Positions 1 through 8,645 of a stretch of 35,477 nucleotides of DNA are shown here, in pieces. The stretch lies in the IMG/VR virus record IMGVR_UViG_3300025647_000118, positions 1-35,477 of that record, one strand, 5' to 3'. A program made the position numbers and the translations under genes. The notes beneath the pieces were generated by a model that saw only the letters and a list, made by a program, of their open reading frames with translations, did no database searches and was not told the origin of the DNA. How positions within the stretch are numbered: the stretch's first letter is position 1; each line of letters starts with the position of its first letter. This stretch comes from a virus.

Positions 1-59
1 GCGTTTTGTACTGCCGGACGGCCTGCTTTGGGGATGAGGTCATCAAAAGGGTTGGCCAT
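1..59 (-). CDS. Internal virion (ejection) protein, N-terminal fragment cut by window edge
   Basis: Only the first 19 codons are inside the window; they read MANPFDDLIPKAGRPAVQN and run off the left edge. The ATG lies three bases after the TAG stop of the upstream 877-aa gene, with an AAGGGA 12 bases before it. The NPFDDLIP string resembles the GLFDDVP motif that occurs twice at the start of the upstream protein, and such starts are common on large internal virion proteins of podoviruses. By position it should be the next member of the ejection module. The remainder, and any lytic domain, lie outside the window, so the assignment is inference from the N-terminus and the neighbours. Confidence 0.6.
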   Translation of the reverse strand, partial: MANPFDDLIPKAGRPAVQN

Positions 60-62
60 GCG

Positions 63-2696
63 CTAGAGGTCCCTTGGATCAACGCCGAGTGCACGCAGGC
101 GGTCTTCGACGGCGGAGCGCTCCGCACCACGTCGGAGCGCATTTCTGGCTTGGCTGAGAAGTCGGGTTGCAGCCTGTGGACTTGCTTTGGCCGCATCGGC
201 GTTTGCGGGTTTCCCCGTCATTCCTTCGGTTTCGGTTGAAACGGCTATGTACGCAGGCCACAGCGCGGGATTGTCATGTGCCATTCGCTCCAAACCAGAC
301 ACATGCCTCAACAGGGGCGCAATGGTCCGGTCTGTGCCCTCGCGAACCGCCGCACGAAGCTGCATATAGCGGACCATCCATTGCGTGTACGCTGGCCGCG
401 ACATCAAGATCGATGTGCCGAGCATCGACCCACCAATAGCAAGCGGCGTCACAAAATCGCCAGTCACGGCGGAACCGACAGCAGCAACACCCCCGCCAAT
501 GTTGATCGTATTGGTTCCTGACCTGGACGTGTTTGCCAACGCGTCGACGTTTGACAGCCGGTTGGCAATACGGAACAGGTCATCAATCGCCTGCCGATGT
601 TCTGGTGAAAACATCAGATCACGCGCCTCTGGACTCAGCTTGTTATAGCGAGTGACAAAGGAACTGGGGGACCACCCTACCTCCTGCACAACGCCTCGCG
701 CGGAATCAACCGGCCTGCCAAGTTCGCGGACAAGGACCGATGCAAACGATGCTCGATCCTCCGGGCGAAGCGGCGACATGGCAGCACGGACCATCTGCAT
801 GTTGCCGCGAGTCCCGTCAGTCGCGCGGTTGATGAGAGCTTGCGCTGCTGCCTGGGGATTCTCTGTGCCCATTACCCGCTCAAACCGCTCGATCGCGGTC
901 ATGCCGGACCGGTTGTATCTGTCTGCACGCTGGAATGCGCGCAATGCCTGTGCAGCCCTGTTTGCAACGTCTGATGCTATGTAATCCGGGTCAGCCGGAT
1001 TGAGCCGGGACCGGAGGAGAGCGCGGTTGGCGATATCTTGAACGCCGACCTCGATATCTCGAGAAACAGCTCCATAAAGGTTTCGGAGTTGCGACTGGCT
1101 GAGCGTCTGCTGTGCGGGGTTGAATTCCGACATTGCCCGACCAATTTCTGTTCGGATAGATCTTAGGTCGTCGAGCGAAAAGTGCGCATTGGGATTCCGA
1201 ATGCGGTTAGCCAGTGGACCATTCAGCGTGCCTTGCCCGGATATGTTGCTGGCCACCTGCCCATCGATTTGCCGAAGTGCCTGCCTCGTGCTGGTGGGTG
1301 ACAACCTACGCGTATTCACCCGGCCGTCGCTGCGCAGCATGGTGGGAACTTGCCGCCACGCATACTCGTAAAGAGCCTCCCGACGGGCGGCAAACGACGT
1401 CTGAGTCGCTGGCGTTTCGATCACTCGAGCCAACTCTGCGTCAGAAAGATCCGGTGCAGACCGTCTGGCTGTGTAGAGTTGATTTCGCGCCAGCGCGAGA
1501 TCGGGAACCTCCCGCATCGCCGTCTGGACCGCATTGTCCATCGATGCCCCGGCTTGCGTTTCCCGGACAATAATTGCCTGGCGCTCCTGCTGCCGGATTG
1601 CCTCGGCCTGCTGCAGCCTTCGAGCGGCAGCCGCACTCATGATGGTGGGTGGCTGAATCGGTTGGTACGGCTGGATGCCGAGACCTGTCAAACGCCCTGG
1701 CTCCAGTCGTTCAACCCCATCACTGGAAAACCTCTGCAGCCCACGCTGAACCGCGCGCCCCGCCTCTTCCGGCGTCGCTGTTGCGGAAATCTGACCTGCG
1801 GTCCGATCTACCGCAGCAGCCGCATCCTGCATTGTCTCATCAAGGTTGTTTCGCAGGGGTGCGCCGACGTATGGAGTTTCCGTAATCTGCTTGCCAACCG
1901 ATGCAACCGGGCCCTGATTGAACGCAGGGCCGAACGGACGGACATCCTGCCTGACAAAAGCTTCAGCATCAGCAGCGGCTTCAGTGGCCCGCCTTCGCGC
2001 AATAGTTGCTCCGGTCGTTGTGCCGATACCAGTGTTGCTTGGTGTCCTGTACGCCATTATGCCGGCTGGCGTTAGTCCACCTACCATCGCGCCAACCATC
2101 TGGCCTGTCGGCCCATAACCCATGTCCTCGGCCGCTTGCGCGCCAATTCCGCTGGAAGCCGCAGATGCAGCATCGAGTGCGAGTGTCTGCGCAGGCGCAG
2201 CCCGAACGGCATTTATCGCATCGCGGGCAATACCGCCAAGTGTCGTCGTTGCTGGACCGGCCGCCTGTGTTGCGCGCCCTGCAATACCAAGAACGGTACC
2301 GGCCGGCACAGCCGCCGCGCCAACAGCTTCGCCAGCTCTTTGCAGATACCGCCCGGCGGTCGTCGTCGGCTTCTTTGGATTGAGGTAGTATGACCAGACG
2401 GGCATATTTTGAATATCGGGCAACCCGTACCGGCCGCCAGACGCCGTCTCTACTGCCCAATCAAGCGCGCGGTAGGGGGCGGACACAACCTCAGCGAGAC
2501 CTTTGTTAAAACCACGCAACGGATCCGTTGCGACGTCGAGTGCCGTAGTGGGTTCAGCAGACGGAGCGCTGGTCTTTTTTGCGTCTGGCACATCGTCAAA
2601 CAGCCCGCCGCCTGCGGTCGTCGAAGGTGATGGTGGCGTGCTGGATGTGCGCTTTGCGCCGACGTTTGGAACGTCATCGAATAGGCCGCTGGCCAT
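63..2696 (-). CDS. Large internal virion / DNA-ejection protein (877 aa)
   Basis: This 877-residue, Ala- and Arg-rich, mostly helical protein sits at the end of the tail genes, where podoviruses encode proteins carried inside the capsid and ejected with the DNA. The N-terminus carries the motif GLFDDVP twice (about residues 4-10 and 31-37), separated by a Ser/Thr/Pro-rich linker; a related motif opens the next gene. Residues around 115-215 are Ala/Gly-rich and weakly hydrophobic, and a Gly-rich hydrophobic stretch near residues 750-785 could touch membrane. I see no enzyme motif. Its ATG immediately follows the end of the 862-aa gene, sharing base 2696. The function is inferred from position, size and composition rather than from a recognised fold. 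Confidence 0.65.
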   Translation of the reverse strand: MASGLFDDVPNVGAKRTSSTPPSPSTTAGGGLFDDVPDAKKTSAPSAEPTTALDVATDPLRGFNKGLAEVVSAPYRALDWAVETASGGRYGLPDIQNMPVWSYYLNPKKPTTTAGRYLQRAGEAVGAAAVPAGTVLGIAGRATQAAGPATTTLGGIARDAINAVRAAPAQTLALDAASAASSGIGAQAAEDMGYGPTGQMVGAMVGGLTPAGIMAYRTPSNTGIGTTTGATIARRRATEAAADAEAFVRQDVRPFGPAFNQGPVASVGKQITETPYVGAPLRNNLDETMQDAAAAVDRTAGQISATATPEEAGRAVQRGLQRFSSDGVERLEPGRLTGLGIQPYQPIQPPTIMSAAAARRLQQAEAIRQQERQAIIVRETQAGASMDNAVQTAMREVPDLALARNQLYTARRSAPDLSDAELARVIETPATQTSFAARREALYEYAWRQVPTMLRSDGRVNTRRLSPTSTRQALRQIDGQVASNISGQGTLNGPLANRIRNPNAHFSLDDLRSIRTEIGRAMSEFNPAQQTLSQSQLRNLYGAVSRDIEVGVQDIANRALLRSRLNPADPDYIASDVANRAAQALRAFQRADRYNRSGMTAIERFERVMGTENPQAAAQALINRATDGTRGNMQMVRAAMSPLRPEDRASFASVLVRELGRPVDSARGVVQEVGWSPSSFVTRYNKLSPEARDLMFSPEHRQAIDDLFRIANRLSNVDALANTSRSGTNTINIGGGVAAVGSAVTGDFVTPLAIGGSMLGTSILMSRPAYTQWMVRYMQLRAAVREGTDRTIAPLLRHVSGLERMAHDNPALWPAYIAVSTETEGMTGKPANADAAKASPQAATRLLSQARNALRRGAERSAVEDRLRALGVDPRDL

Positions 2697-5284
2697 CAGT
2701 TGGCCTCCAGTTCATAGCCCCATTGACGCAACTTGGCGCGGACGCCGGCCGGATCTTTTCCAGCCGCGATCGCCTTGCGCGCCTCGGAAATAGCTGTCGA
2801 CCGATCAGGCTTTGCCCCGCTTTGAGGTGTAAATCCAGCCCACGACTCAATGTCTCCGAGCGTAATACGCGTGGCACCCTTGTACCCAATAAGCGTACCG
2901 TTCTTTTCATAATACTCAGCAGCGGCCTTTTTGGCCGCCAGCCCCTTTTTCATTGCCTCCATAAGACGAGAAAGACGTTCGCCATTGTATTTTTCGTCCA
3001 GCGCTGGATTGTATGCGCGGGAAATCAAGGCCTCGCCTTCCTTCTGCGTGAATTGTGCACCAAGAACCAGCCGCAGATTTCGTTGTACGATCTCCTGCAC
3101 TTGCTCCGCTCGATCAGCAGCCTCAGGAAACAGAATCTTGTGCGACGATTGAGGTGTAACGGCCATAAATCCTCCGGTCAGATTCTTTTTACTTACCTCC
3201 TTGCCGCTGATCGGATCCTTGCCTGTCAACTCTCCAACGACACCAGATAGCTGCTTGATCCCCTTCTCTGCATCAGCAAACCCGCCACCAACAACGAATT
3301 CTGCATATTCCTTGCCAAACGCCGTATCGACGGCCTTTTGCGCTGGGGTTATTTGAGGAGTGGATGCTTTTGTTGCAGCGGCCTTGGCTTGCGCCTCAAG
3401 CAAGGCAATGCGGGATGGATTTGTCCTGATCTCGGCGTCTGCACGCGCTTCGGCCAATCGCGTATCCGCATCGATTTTCCTCTGCTGGTACGGGATCATA
3501 TTCAGGCTGTGTTGTGCTTGCGCGTCTCGTATGTCCTGCGCACGCTTCATAAGAGCGAGTTTTGCGTCCTCGATCTGCCGCTCGCGCATCGACTTCTGAT
3601 CTTCGCGCCAGCCTCTCTCGGCAAGGCCACCCGATTCGCCAGTAGCCTGGAATGTCCCGCCAACACCTGCATATTGCGGCGACGCACGCGACAGCATGTT
3701 CCAGCCAAAATTCCGCAAGGCACTTTTGCCCTCAGGTGTCCCAAACCATTGCATAGCGCCAGAAATACCACCGCTTGAGGATGGTGCCTCAACGGGTGGA
3801 GGTGTGGGAGCCACAATGCCGGGACCAGGGTTTGCAATAGGTGGAGGTGGCGGCATATCGCGGTACGGAACACCAGCAGTCGTCGCGGCGCGCTCCATAA
3901 CGCGAGGCTCGGTCATTGCTGGCGCTACAGATAGTCCAGGAGCTGACACGGGCCCTTGCCCGCGGCCCTGCTCAGCCGCCAACATGGTCATGAACGGCGA
4001 CAATCCAGCCCCACCCGTCGCCTCGTCAAATGGCATCTTAGGCTCTGTCGGGAACCCCGGAACCTCACCCCCCACAGCAAACCCCATGGCAGACGCAATA
4101 CCATTGCCGACGTTCGAAATCCCGTAGCGTAGATTGTTCCCGAAGCCGGCAAGGGGATTACCAGAATCGTAGGTGACCATGTTGGACCACCCGCCCGGCC
4201 CCGTGTCCGTCCGCATTGTTTGGCCGACATTCCCAAGACTTTTTCCTGCTTGGCGCCCCTGTTTGATGGCGCCCATCACGTCGGACAAATGATCGCTGAC
4301 AGTGGGAGACCGCGCCATGGAAATATCACCACCAGCATTGGATGGCCGGATGCCGCCAGTTGGCATGATTGGTTGCGGGATGTACCCACCAGCACTAATG
4401 CCAGGCACACGGCCACCGTCGGCAAGTCCGAACGAGCCCAATAGCGAAATCCCACCCAATGCCGCGTTCACATAATTGGGCTTGCCGCCGACCTCGTCTT
4501 GCGTCTTTGTGCCTGTGCTGTTGGTGGTTGATCCCATGTTTGGCGAAGCAGCACCCATAATGCCAGCCAGCCACTGCTGAGTCTGGAATGGATACGCCGA
4601 CGCGGCTGCTGCGTTCTGCGAGGCCGCATCAAGCCGCGCTTGGTCAAGCGCCTGCTGCATGCCACCCGACATCAGGAGGCCCTGCGTATCGGTGTAGGAC
4701 AGCGGCACAAGGTTTGCCTGGAGTCCCGATGCCTGCAGTGTGCGCGCCTTATCCTGCTGTGCCGCGCTCAAAGCCTGGCTGTAGCCCTGGCTTCGAAGCC
4801 CAGCGATCACCGGAGCCTGGACGCGGTTTTGCTGTTCTTGCGTCAATGCCTGGACAACTGCCTCGCGATCACCCCCAAGAGAGCCCGCCATGCGCGCCTT
4901 GCCGGTGACGTCCGAGATCTGGCGTGCATTCTGGACTCCGAAATCAGCCATCGTTGAATTGACGACTTCGTTCGTGTACGGGTCCATGTACGCTTGGATG
5001 CCGGCGGCCGTGACGGGTTGCGCACCCGACATCGCCAGATTGCTGGCATTGTTCAGGTAGGGCGCAGCAATGCCCGCATCTATGTTCGAAAACGCCTGGT
5101 ATTGCGGTGCCGTGAAGCCCGCGACCTGCTTGCCAGTATTCGGATCGTATGGCGCATAGGAGGTCTGCGTCGCTCGATCAAGCAGGCCGTAGTATTTGTC
5201 GAGAACAGGCTGCAAAGCGGTTGTGCTGCTTTGCTGTGTCTGCTGCGCCTGGACGACAGGCTTCTTGCCAAAGCAGCTTCCCAT
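2696..5284 (-). CDS. Internal virion / structural protein with N-terminal GGDREAV region (862 aa)
   Basis: The protein begins MGSCFGKK, a short Gly/Lys start seen on many phage proteins of this type. Residues 55-200 form a helical Gln/Ala-rich segment with an AYMDPYTNEVV stretch (about 98-108) and a GGDREAVVQ stretch (about 137-145), a combination I recognise from podovirus structural proteins of unknown mechanism. Gly/Pro-rich linkers occupy roughly residues 280-520, including PPPPP near 480. A charged helix, probably coiled coil, spans about 560-645. It lies between the acetyltransferase and the 877-aa protein, within the ejection module. The start is the first ATG, twelve bases after the acetyltransferase stop; only a weak GAG-type ribosome site precedes it. 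A virion role is likely and the exact role is unknown. Confidence 0.65.
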   Translation of the reverse strand: MGSCFGKKPVVQAQQTQQSSTTALQPVLDKYYGLLDRATQTSYAPYDPNTGKQVAGFTAPQYQAFSNIDAGIAAPYLNNASNLAMSGAQPVTAAGIQAYMDPYTNEVVNSTMADFGVQNARQISDVTGKARMAGSLGGDREAVVQALTQEQQNRVQAPVIAGLRSQGYSQALSAAQQDKARTLQASGLQANLVPLSYTDTQGLLMSGGMQQALDQARLDAASQNAAAASAYPFQTQQWLAGIMGAASPNMGSTTNSTGTKTQDEVGGKPNYVNAALGGISLLGSFGLADGGRVPGISAGGYIPQPIMPTGGIRPSNAGGDISMARSPTVSDHLSDVMGAIKQGRQAGKSLGNVGQTMRTDTGPGGWSNMVTYDSGNPLAGFGNNLRYGISNVGNGIASAMGFAVGGEVPGFPTEPKMPFDEATGGAGLSPFMTMLAAEQGRGQGPVSAPGLSVAPAMTEPRVMERAATTAGVPYRDMPPPPPIANPGPGIVAPTPPPVEAPSSSGGISGAMQWFGTPEGKSALRNFGWNMLSRASPQYAGVGGTFQATGESGGLAERGWREDQKSMRERQIEDAKLALMKRAQDIRDAQAQHSLNMIPYQQRKIDADTRLAEARADAEIRTNPSRIALLEAQAKAAATKASTPQITPAQKAVDTAFGKEYAEFVVGGGFADAEKGIKQLSGVVGELTGKDPISGKEVSKKNLTGGFMAVTPQSSHKILFPEAADRAEQVQEIVQRNLRLVLGAQFTQKEGEALISRAYNPALDEKYNGERLSRLMEAMKKGLAAKKAAAEYYEKNGTLIGYKGATRITLGDIESWAGFTPQSGAKPDRSTAISEARKAIAAGKDPAGVRAKLRQWGYELEAN

Positions 5285-5295
5285 GTCTCACGCTC

Positions 5296-5775
5296 TCATC
5301 GGCTAGGGTTGACATTGGCAAGAAAAAACGCGCCCGCTGGTGCTCCGAACTTTCGTTTATACAGGCCCAACTTGGCCTCAGTTCTGTTGTTTGACACAAC
5401 GCCAGTAAGTAAAGGTATTCCAATCTCTTCTGACATCTTCTTCGCAAAGTCTATCAGATCTTTGGCATTATTGGAACGTCTAAATTCCGGCAAGACAAAT
5501 GTCATGAAATCTTCGAGAACAACTTCATCGGTGTACCATGCCGCCTGGCATATCCGCAGACCGATAATGCCCTCGAGCGCTCCAGGCTCGCCGATGACAC
5601 CGATCAGGCCGCCTGTGCGCTCGAAATGAGTCATGACCATCTCGCGCACCTTGGTATGGCTCATGGAAAACAACCCGTTCTCTGTGTGCATCTCTTCGGC
5701 CAAGAACAGGATTTGATCGAAATCGCACGGCTCCGCAATCCGCACCCGTGACGGCGCGTCGGTCTGCTCTGTCAT
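5296..5775 (-). CDS. GNAT-family N-acetyltransferase
   Basis: The 159 residues fit the GNAT fold, which transfers acetyl from acetyl-CoA to an amine. The usual beta-alpha order is visible: an N-terminal RIAEPCDFDQILFLAEEM start, a central LIGVIG...GIIGL hairpin, then motif A as FVLPEFRRSNNAKDLIDFA (about residues 92-110). The pyrophosphate-binding signature R-x-x-G-x-G/A is degenerate here (RRSNNA, with Asn for the first Gly). The C-terminal part LGLYKRKFG matches the usual YxxxGF region. The gene sits between two large virion proteins, with AAGGA eleven bases before the ATG. The substrate is unknown; a virion or host protein target is possible. Acetyltransferases recur in this tail location in related phages. 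Confidence 0.8.
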   Translation of the reverse strand: MTEQTDAPSRVRIAEPCDFDQILFLAEEMHTENGLFSMSHTKVREMVMTHFERTGGLIGVIGEPGALEGIIGLRICQAAWYTDEVVLEDFMTFVLPEFRRSNNAKDLIDFAKKMSEEIGIPLLTGVVSNNRTEAKLGLYKRKFGAPAGAFFLANVNPSR

Positions 5776-5782
5776 GTGTCGG

Positions 5783-8407
5783 TTAGTCCTTCGCTGGTGG
5801 CGGCAATGACATCAAGGTGTCGATTGCCTCTTGCCTCATCCCCATGATCCAGGAGTCGATGGCCTCGTGTCCGGCCTGCATGTCACCATTCCCGACGGCT
5901 TCGACAACCTCTGGCGGGACTACGAATTCACCATCCGAAACCTGGACGGGGACATCAACCTCACCGCCATCCGCACGGCGACGCGTACGCATTCCATAGG
6001 GACCAGTCGAAAACATCTGCTCAAGCATCTTAAGGCCTGAGAGGGAATTACCTTGTCCCATGTGAGAGACGATATCGGCCGGGATAACGTGGCTCCCAGC
6101 TCGCAGGTACGTGGCGATCTTGTCGGCTCTGCCACCGGTCGGGCCAATGATGCCACCTGATGCCCGGTGTTGGACGCGGCCACCATCAGCATGCATCGTC
6201 GAATTCTCGCGCGTCATGCGGTGGAAGTCGCGAACACCCTTGTACCACTCTGGCGGTGGTGCCATTTCGACGCCGCCAGCCGCACGATTTGCAATGACCT
6301 CTGACGGCTCGCGCACAATTTGAAGGCCGGAGAGATCGGGCACAGATCCCGGTCGAACGGCTGATGCTGTAGCGCGCGCACCGCTATCTCCAATCTCTGC
6401 CGCCTGCTGCCTCAATGAATCGTAAGGCAGAGACCGCTCGGCAGCAGATCGAGACAGTGCAGCCGCCTTGTCCTTGGCTATCTCATCCGCAATTTTGGCT
6501 TTGAACACTGGATTGATCCCGCCGGATTGGTACATGGAATTTGTCCAAGCAGATGGGCCGCCTGGCGTTGCTTCCCTGCTAACCGTGTGACCTTTGCCAA
6601 CATCCCTTGACCAATACTCAGCGCCATCATCTATCGCATTCGCACGGCCTCGCGTGTTCCGCAGGAACCGCCCCCCATAGCGCCCAATAGCCCAAGGTAG
6701 AGTGGCAAGCACCCCGTCTGCTGCCGCACCCAAATAATTACCAACCGAGGCTTTCTTTGCCACATCTGCCCCGGCCGTTGCCATCCCGACGCCCGGCGTC
6801 ACGTCAGGCAAAGAGAGATAGGACCTCCCAATGCCAGACCCTGACCCAGTTAGTCCACCAACAAGTCTCCGATGTGCTTCGGGCACGATCTTGTCATCCG
6901 AGCCAAGGGCCCCAAGCAAAGCCCGTGCTGCGCGGTCCCGCCACGTCGGCTCATAAGCGCGAGCCTCCTCCGGTCGCCAGTCCGGCCGCCTGTCAAAATC
7001 ATCCGACGTCATGCCCGGATCTTCGACTGGACCACCACCGGCCCGCGCCAGACCAATCGCTCGCTCGGCTACTCCCCGCTGCTCCAGCACCCCATCAATC
7101 GGCTCCACGTCAATATCATGATCAGGCGGTGCGGACCGGAGCATAGTGTCAGCCTGGATGCCAACGGTCGACGGTGTTGCCATTGATGCCCGAACCTCAC
7201 GGCCCATTGGATCACGCTGGGTGATGGCAACGGGCGGTTCGCCTGACATCATGGATTCGGACGCAACATCGCCCTTGGATAACGGACCAAGCCCAAGAAC
7301 CTCGTTCTCGCGTCCTTCGCGCGACGCCTGGACAATGTCCTCGGCCGTCACTTGCAACGGGTCGAAGTGGAACACGCCACGGTCTGTGACGACACGCTCC
7401 AGCCCCGCCACAAGGGGCAGTTCTGGCGTCCCGCGCGGGAACATCACGGCTGGCTTTCGCCCGGCCGCAACCTCGCGCTGTTGTGCCTGCAGGGCCTCTG
7501 GCGATTCCGGTACATTCATCCCAGTGTCCGACATTGGTTCGCCAGGGATTCCACCCCCCATTGCACGTGCGATTTGCAAAGCGGATTGATAGGGCATAGC
7601 GGCCTCGGCGAGTTTGAGCCCGCCAACCGGTGAAGCACCGAGATGCGGGGATCCTGGCATGGGGTCGAAGTGCAATTCGGTTGACTGTGAAGATTGCGGC
7701 CTCATCAACTCCGCAACAGACCCAAGGCCACCCGCGATCGATTTGATTGATGGCACGCCAATGCCACCCGGTGCCTCTGGAGTTGTCTCTGGTGCAGCCT
7801 GAAGTGGTGATGTGCCCGGCGCGGACGAAGCGACAAACGGCTGGCTTGATGAAGCTGCCGATGCGACCTGCGTGCGCGGGGCAATTCCGCTTCCACCGTA
7901 ACGCTCATTTGGCGCAAGAAACCACTCGCCATTGACGTTGGTAAAGTCGCCAGCCGCTACGGCCTTTGTGGCCCATGACGGCACCAACACGCTCCCATGT
8001 CCGGGCACATCCATGCGGACCGCCGAACGCACGAGGTTTGGATTTTTGTCGTAGTACGCCTGCATGCCGGCCGGCGAGAAGAAGTGCGTCTGACCAGATC
8101 GCAAAGGCCCTTCACCGGCGGTGATCTTGTCGTACGCTTCGCCCCACTTTGCGACCGACTTTGGCGTGACCTCGCTCCACCGATGGCCGAGCGCAACCGG
8201 ATCGTAATGCCTCAGATGTCGGGATGGATCGCCACCCTCTGCCTGCAGTCGATTACGGAAGGCATGCCCAACCGCAATCGACCCCTCACCACGCTGCTCG
8301 AGCTGCATGATGGCCGCCGCATAGTCACGCTCACTCGGCTCACGCCCAAGCACGCCGCGGAGATAAGCTTGAAACGCAGGGACCCGTTGATCGCGCCATC
8401 CGGCCAT
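5783..8407 (-). CDS. Large virion protein with N-terminal SleB-like cell-wall hydrolase motif (874 aa)
   Basis: The first 60 residues resemble the Hydrolase_2 (SleB/CwlJ) family: YAAAIMQLEQRGEG at about 29-42, then AVGHAFRNRL at about 45-54. This corresponds to the family's EARGE...AVAxVxxNR signature, with the catalytic Glu at about 37. That suggests a virion-associated peptidoglycan hydrolase for DNA entry. The rest is long and low in complexity: Ser/Ala/Pro linkers to about 270, a helical middle, and a C-terminal part with VPVQVSDGEFVVPPEVVEA (about 819-837) and a final PPPAKD, a segment found at the end of other phage internal proteins. The ATG shares one base with the preceding stop (TAATG). 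The virion role is likely; the hydrolase domain is motif-based. Confidence 0.65.
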   Translation of the reverse strand: MAGWRDQRVPAFQAYLRGVLGREPSERDYAAAIMQLEQRGEGSIAVGHAFRNRLQAEGGDPSRHLRHYDPVALGHRWSEVTPKSVAKWGEAYDKITAGEGPLRSGQTHFFSPAGMQAYYDKNPNLVRSAVRMDVPGHGSVLVPSWATKAVAAGDFTNVNGEWFLAPNERYGGSGIAPRTQVASAASSSQPFVASSAPGTSPLQAAPETTPEAPGGIGVPSIKSIAGGLGSVAELMRPQSSQSTELHFDPMPGSPHLGASPVGGLKLAEAAMPYQSALQIARAMGGGIPGEPMSDTGMNVPESPEALQAQQREVAAGRKPAVMFPRGTPELPLVAGLERVVTDRGVFHFDPLQVTAEDIVQASREGRENEVLGLGPLSKGDVASESMMSGEPPVAITQRDPMGREVRASMATPSTVGIQADTMLRSAPPDHDIDVEPIDGVLEQRGVAERAIGLARAGGGPVEDPGMTSDDFDRRPDWRPEEARAYEPTWRDRAARALLGALGSDDKIVPEAHRRLVGGLTGSGSGIGRSYLSLPDVTPGVGMATAGADVAKKASVGNYLGAAADGVLATLPWAIGRYGGRFLRNTRGRANAIDDGAEYWSRDVGKGHTVSREATPGGPSAWTNSMYQSGGINPVFKAKIADEIAKDKAAALSRSAAERSLPYDSLRQQAAEIGDSGARATASAVRPGSVPDLSGLQIVREPSEVIANRAAGGVEMAPPPEWYKGVRDFHRMTRENSTMHADGGRVQHRASGGIIGPTGGRADKIATYLRAGSHVIPADIVSHMGQGNSLSGLKMLEQMFSTGPYGMRTRRRADGGEVDVPVQVSDGEFVVPPEVVEAVGNGDMQAGHEAIDSWIMGMRQEAIDTLMSLPPPAKD

Positions 8408-8643
8408 TAGCTTATTGCCGCTCTATCTGTGACCCGACGCCAGTTCGTGCCGTCAAAAAAAGCTGGCACTGCTCCACCCGTCTCATCCGTTACATAAATC
8501 ATCGCACCGATAGATGACGTAGTTGGTGCCGAAGATACGGTGTAGCTTGGCAGTGTCGGCACTGTTCCGGTCTTGCTTACGAGTTGTGACAGAATTTGAT
8601 TGAGGCCTTTGAAAACGGACAAAAACTCTGCTTCGCTGGGCAT
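8407..8643 (-). CDS. Small virion-associated protein (78 aa)
   Basis: This 78-residue protein has a helical N-terminal half (about residues 3-23) followed by a beta-rich half: IGAMIYVTDETGGAVPAFFDGTNWRRV (about 45-71, broken here only by description). The pattern YVTDExGGAVPAFFDG...WRRV is typical of small phage tail or fibre-associated modules. It is preceded by GGGAGG nine bases before the ATG and follows the tail-hub gene by two bases; its TAA overlaps the start of the 874-aa gene. A minor tail role is inferred from context. Confidence 0.7.
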   Translation of the reverse strand: MPSEAEFLSVFKGLNQILSQLVSKTGTVPTLPSYTVSSAPTTSSIGAMIYVTDETGGAVPAFFDGTNWRRVTDRAAIS

Positions 8644-8645
8644 CG

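Noticed and set aside
1350-2075. Long plus-strand frame opposite the 877-aa gene
   Set aside because: Shadow of the real minus-strand gene: Arg/Cys-rich, no ribosome site, no family pattern.
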